Source: Lachnospiraceae bacterium (GTDB lineage: Bacteria > Bacillota > Clostridia > Lachnospirales > Lachnospiraceae). From it: a DNA stretch of 6,135 bases. Below are positions 5,876-6,135 of the stretch, piece by piece. Where the stretch lies: NCBI GenBank assembly GCA_900770325.1, contig CAAGKE010000042.1, positions 1-6,135 of the forward strand, given 5' to 3'. Both the position numbers and the translations under genes were made by a program. A model generated the notes under the pieces. The model had not been told where the DNA came from and did not search any database. It saw only the letters and a program-made list of their open reading frames with translations. Every line of letters starts with the position of its first letter. Position 1 is the stretch's first letter.

Positions 5876-6135
5876 TTAGCGTTCTTCCCGGAAATAGGGG
5901 AGTCCCAGGCTTGCGGGAGGCTGATTTTCTTTTTTCTTCTTGAGGCTGGAGATAACCAGAACCAGAATGGTTACCAGATAGGGCAGCATCTTGAAGATTT
6001 CCTGCATGGACTGGCTCAAAGGTACGTAAGCAAACATGATATAGAGGCCGCCGAAAAGAATGGAGCCCCAGATCGCCCGTGTCGGTTTCCAGAGGGCGAA
6101 GATTACCAGTGCTACGGCCAGCCATCCTCTGTCGC
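5876..6135 (-). CDS. ABC transporter permease C-terminus, nucleoside/simple-sugar type (partial)
   Basis: Inner-membrane permease of the BPD_transp_2 family, the group that serves basic-membrane-protein (BMP) type nucleoside importers and ribose-like sugar importers. The window edge removes the N-terminus; 85 residues remain, from codon 6133 down to the TAA complement at 5876-5878. The fragment opens with DRGWLAVALVIFALWKP, matching the conserved 'GRGW.A.ALVIF..W.P' segment of the family, followed by a hydrophobic span (IWGSILFGGLYIMFAY) and a last one (LPYLVTILVLVISS). The tail carries KKKK and ends PASLGLPYFREER, a close match to the 'PA.LG.PYFREER' ending I associate with the second permease (NupQ/YufQ-like) of nucleoside ABC systems. 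Partner genes would lie beyond the right edge. It is convergent with the TPR/AAA+ gene. Membership in the family is secure; the substrate is inferred from memory of the tail. Confidence 0.88.
   Translation of the reverse strand, partial: DRGWLAVALVIFALWKPTRAIWGSILFGGLYIMFAYVPLSQSMQEIFKMLPYLVTILVLVISSLKKKKENQPPASLGLPYFREER

Noticed and set aside
5859..6125. 88-codon minus-strand frame starting with ATG
   Set aside because: The neighbouring frame encodes a recognisable ABC permease C-terminus with hydrophobic spans. This one is Arg/Gly/His-rich and runs into the terminator hairpin.

Overview
This window looks like chromosomal DNA from a low- to mid-GC Gram-positive anaerobe, most likely a Lachnospiraceae-type clostridium. 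The reasons are purine-rich coding strands with strong GGAGG-like ribosome sites, frequent GTG/TTG starts, a textbook sigma-A promoter, and protein sequences that read like gut-clostridial Trk transporters. The taxonomic call is an inference from style, not from a marker gene.

Layout. Bases 1-84 hold an open frame that may be the tail of an unidentified upstream gene. Next comes a tight potassium-uptake operon. trkA (104-1465) encodes the cytosolic two-RCK-domain, nucleotide-binding regulator. trkH (1478-2914) encodes the channel-like membrane subunit, and it starts 12 nt after the trkA stop, with a Shine-Dalgarno that overlaps that stop. A 146-nt AT-rich gap (2915-3060) follows, with a weak hairpin, a well-formed extended -10 promoter and an AT-rich dyad at the predicted transcription start. 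It leads into a long gene (3061-5796) for a protein of about 911 residues that I cannot name. This protein has an N-terminal TPR-like helical domain, a very long acidic, Pro/Ala/Glu-rich linker containing seven tandem 13-residue repeats, a basic patch, and a C-terminal AAA+ domain that resembles the CbbX/SpoVK family but looks degenerate. A long bidirectional hairpin terminator (5805-5860) separates it from a convergent minus-strand gene (5876-6135). That gene is the C-terminal piece of a nucleoside/sugar-type ABC transporter permease, and it is cut by the window edge.

TrkA and TrkH together should form a K+ uptake system gated by nucleotides bound to TrkA. The TPR/AAA+ protein has its own promoter, so its adjacency to trkAH is only a weak hint of a shared role. 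It is the one potentially undescribed item here. It has an intact Walker A, but Walker B carries Glu for Asp, the expected Arg-finger position is Lys, and the segment that normally carries pore loop 1 looks shortened. This suggests a nucleotide-sensing scaffold rather than a threading motor. No mobile element, CRISPR array, tRNA or rRNA was seen.
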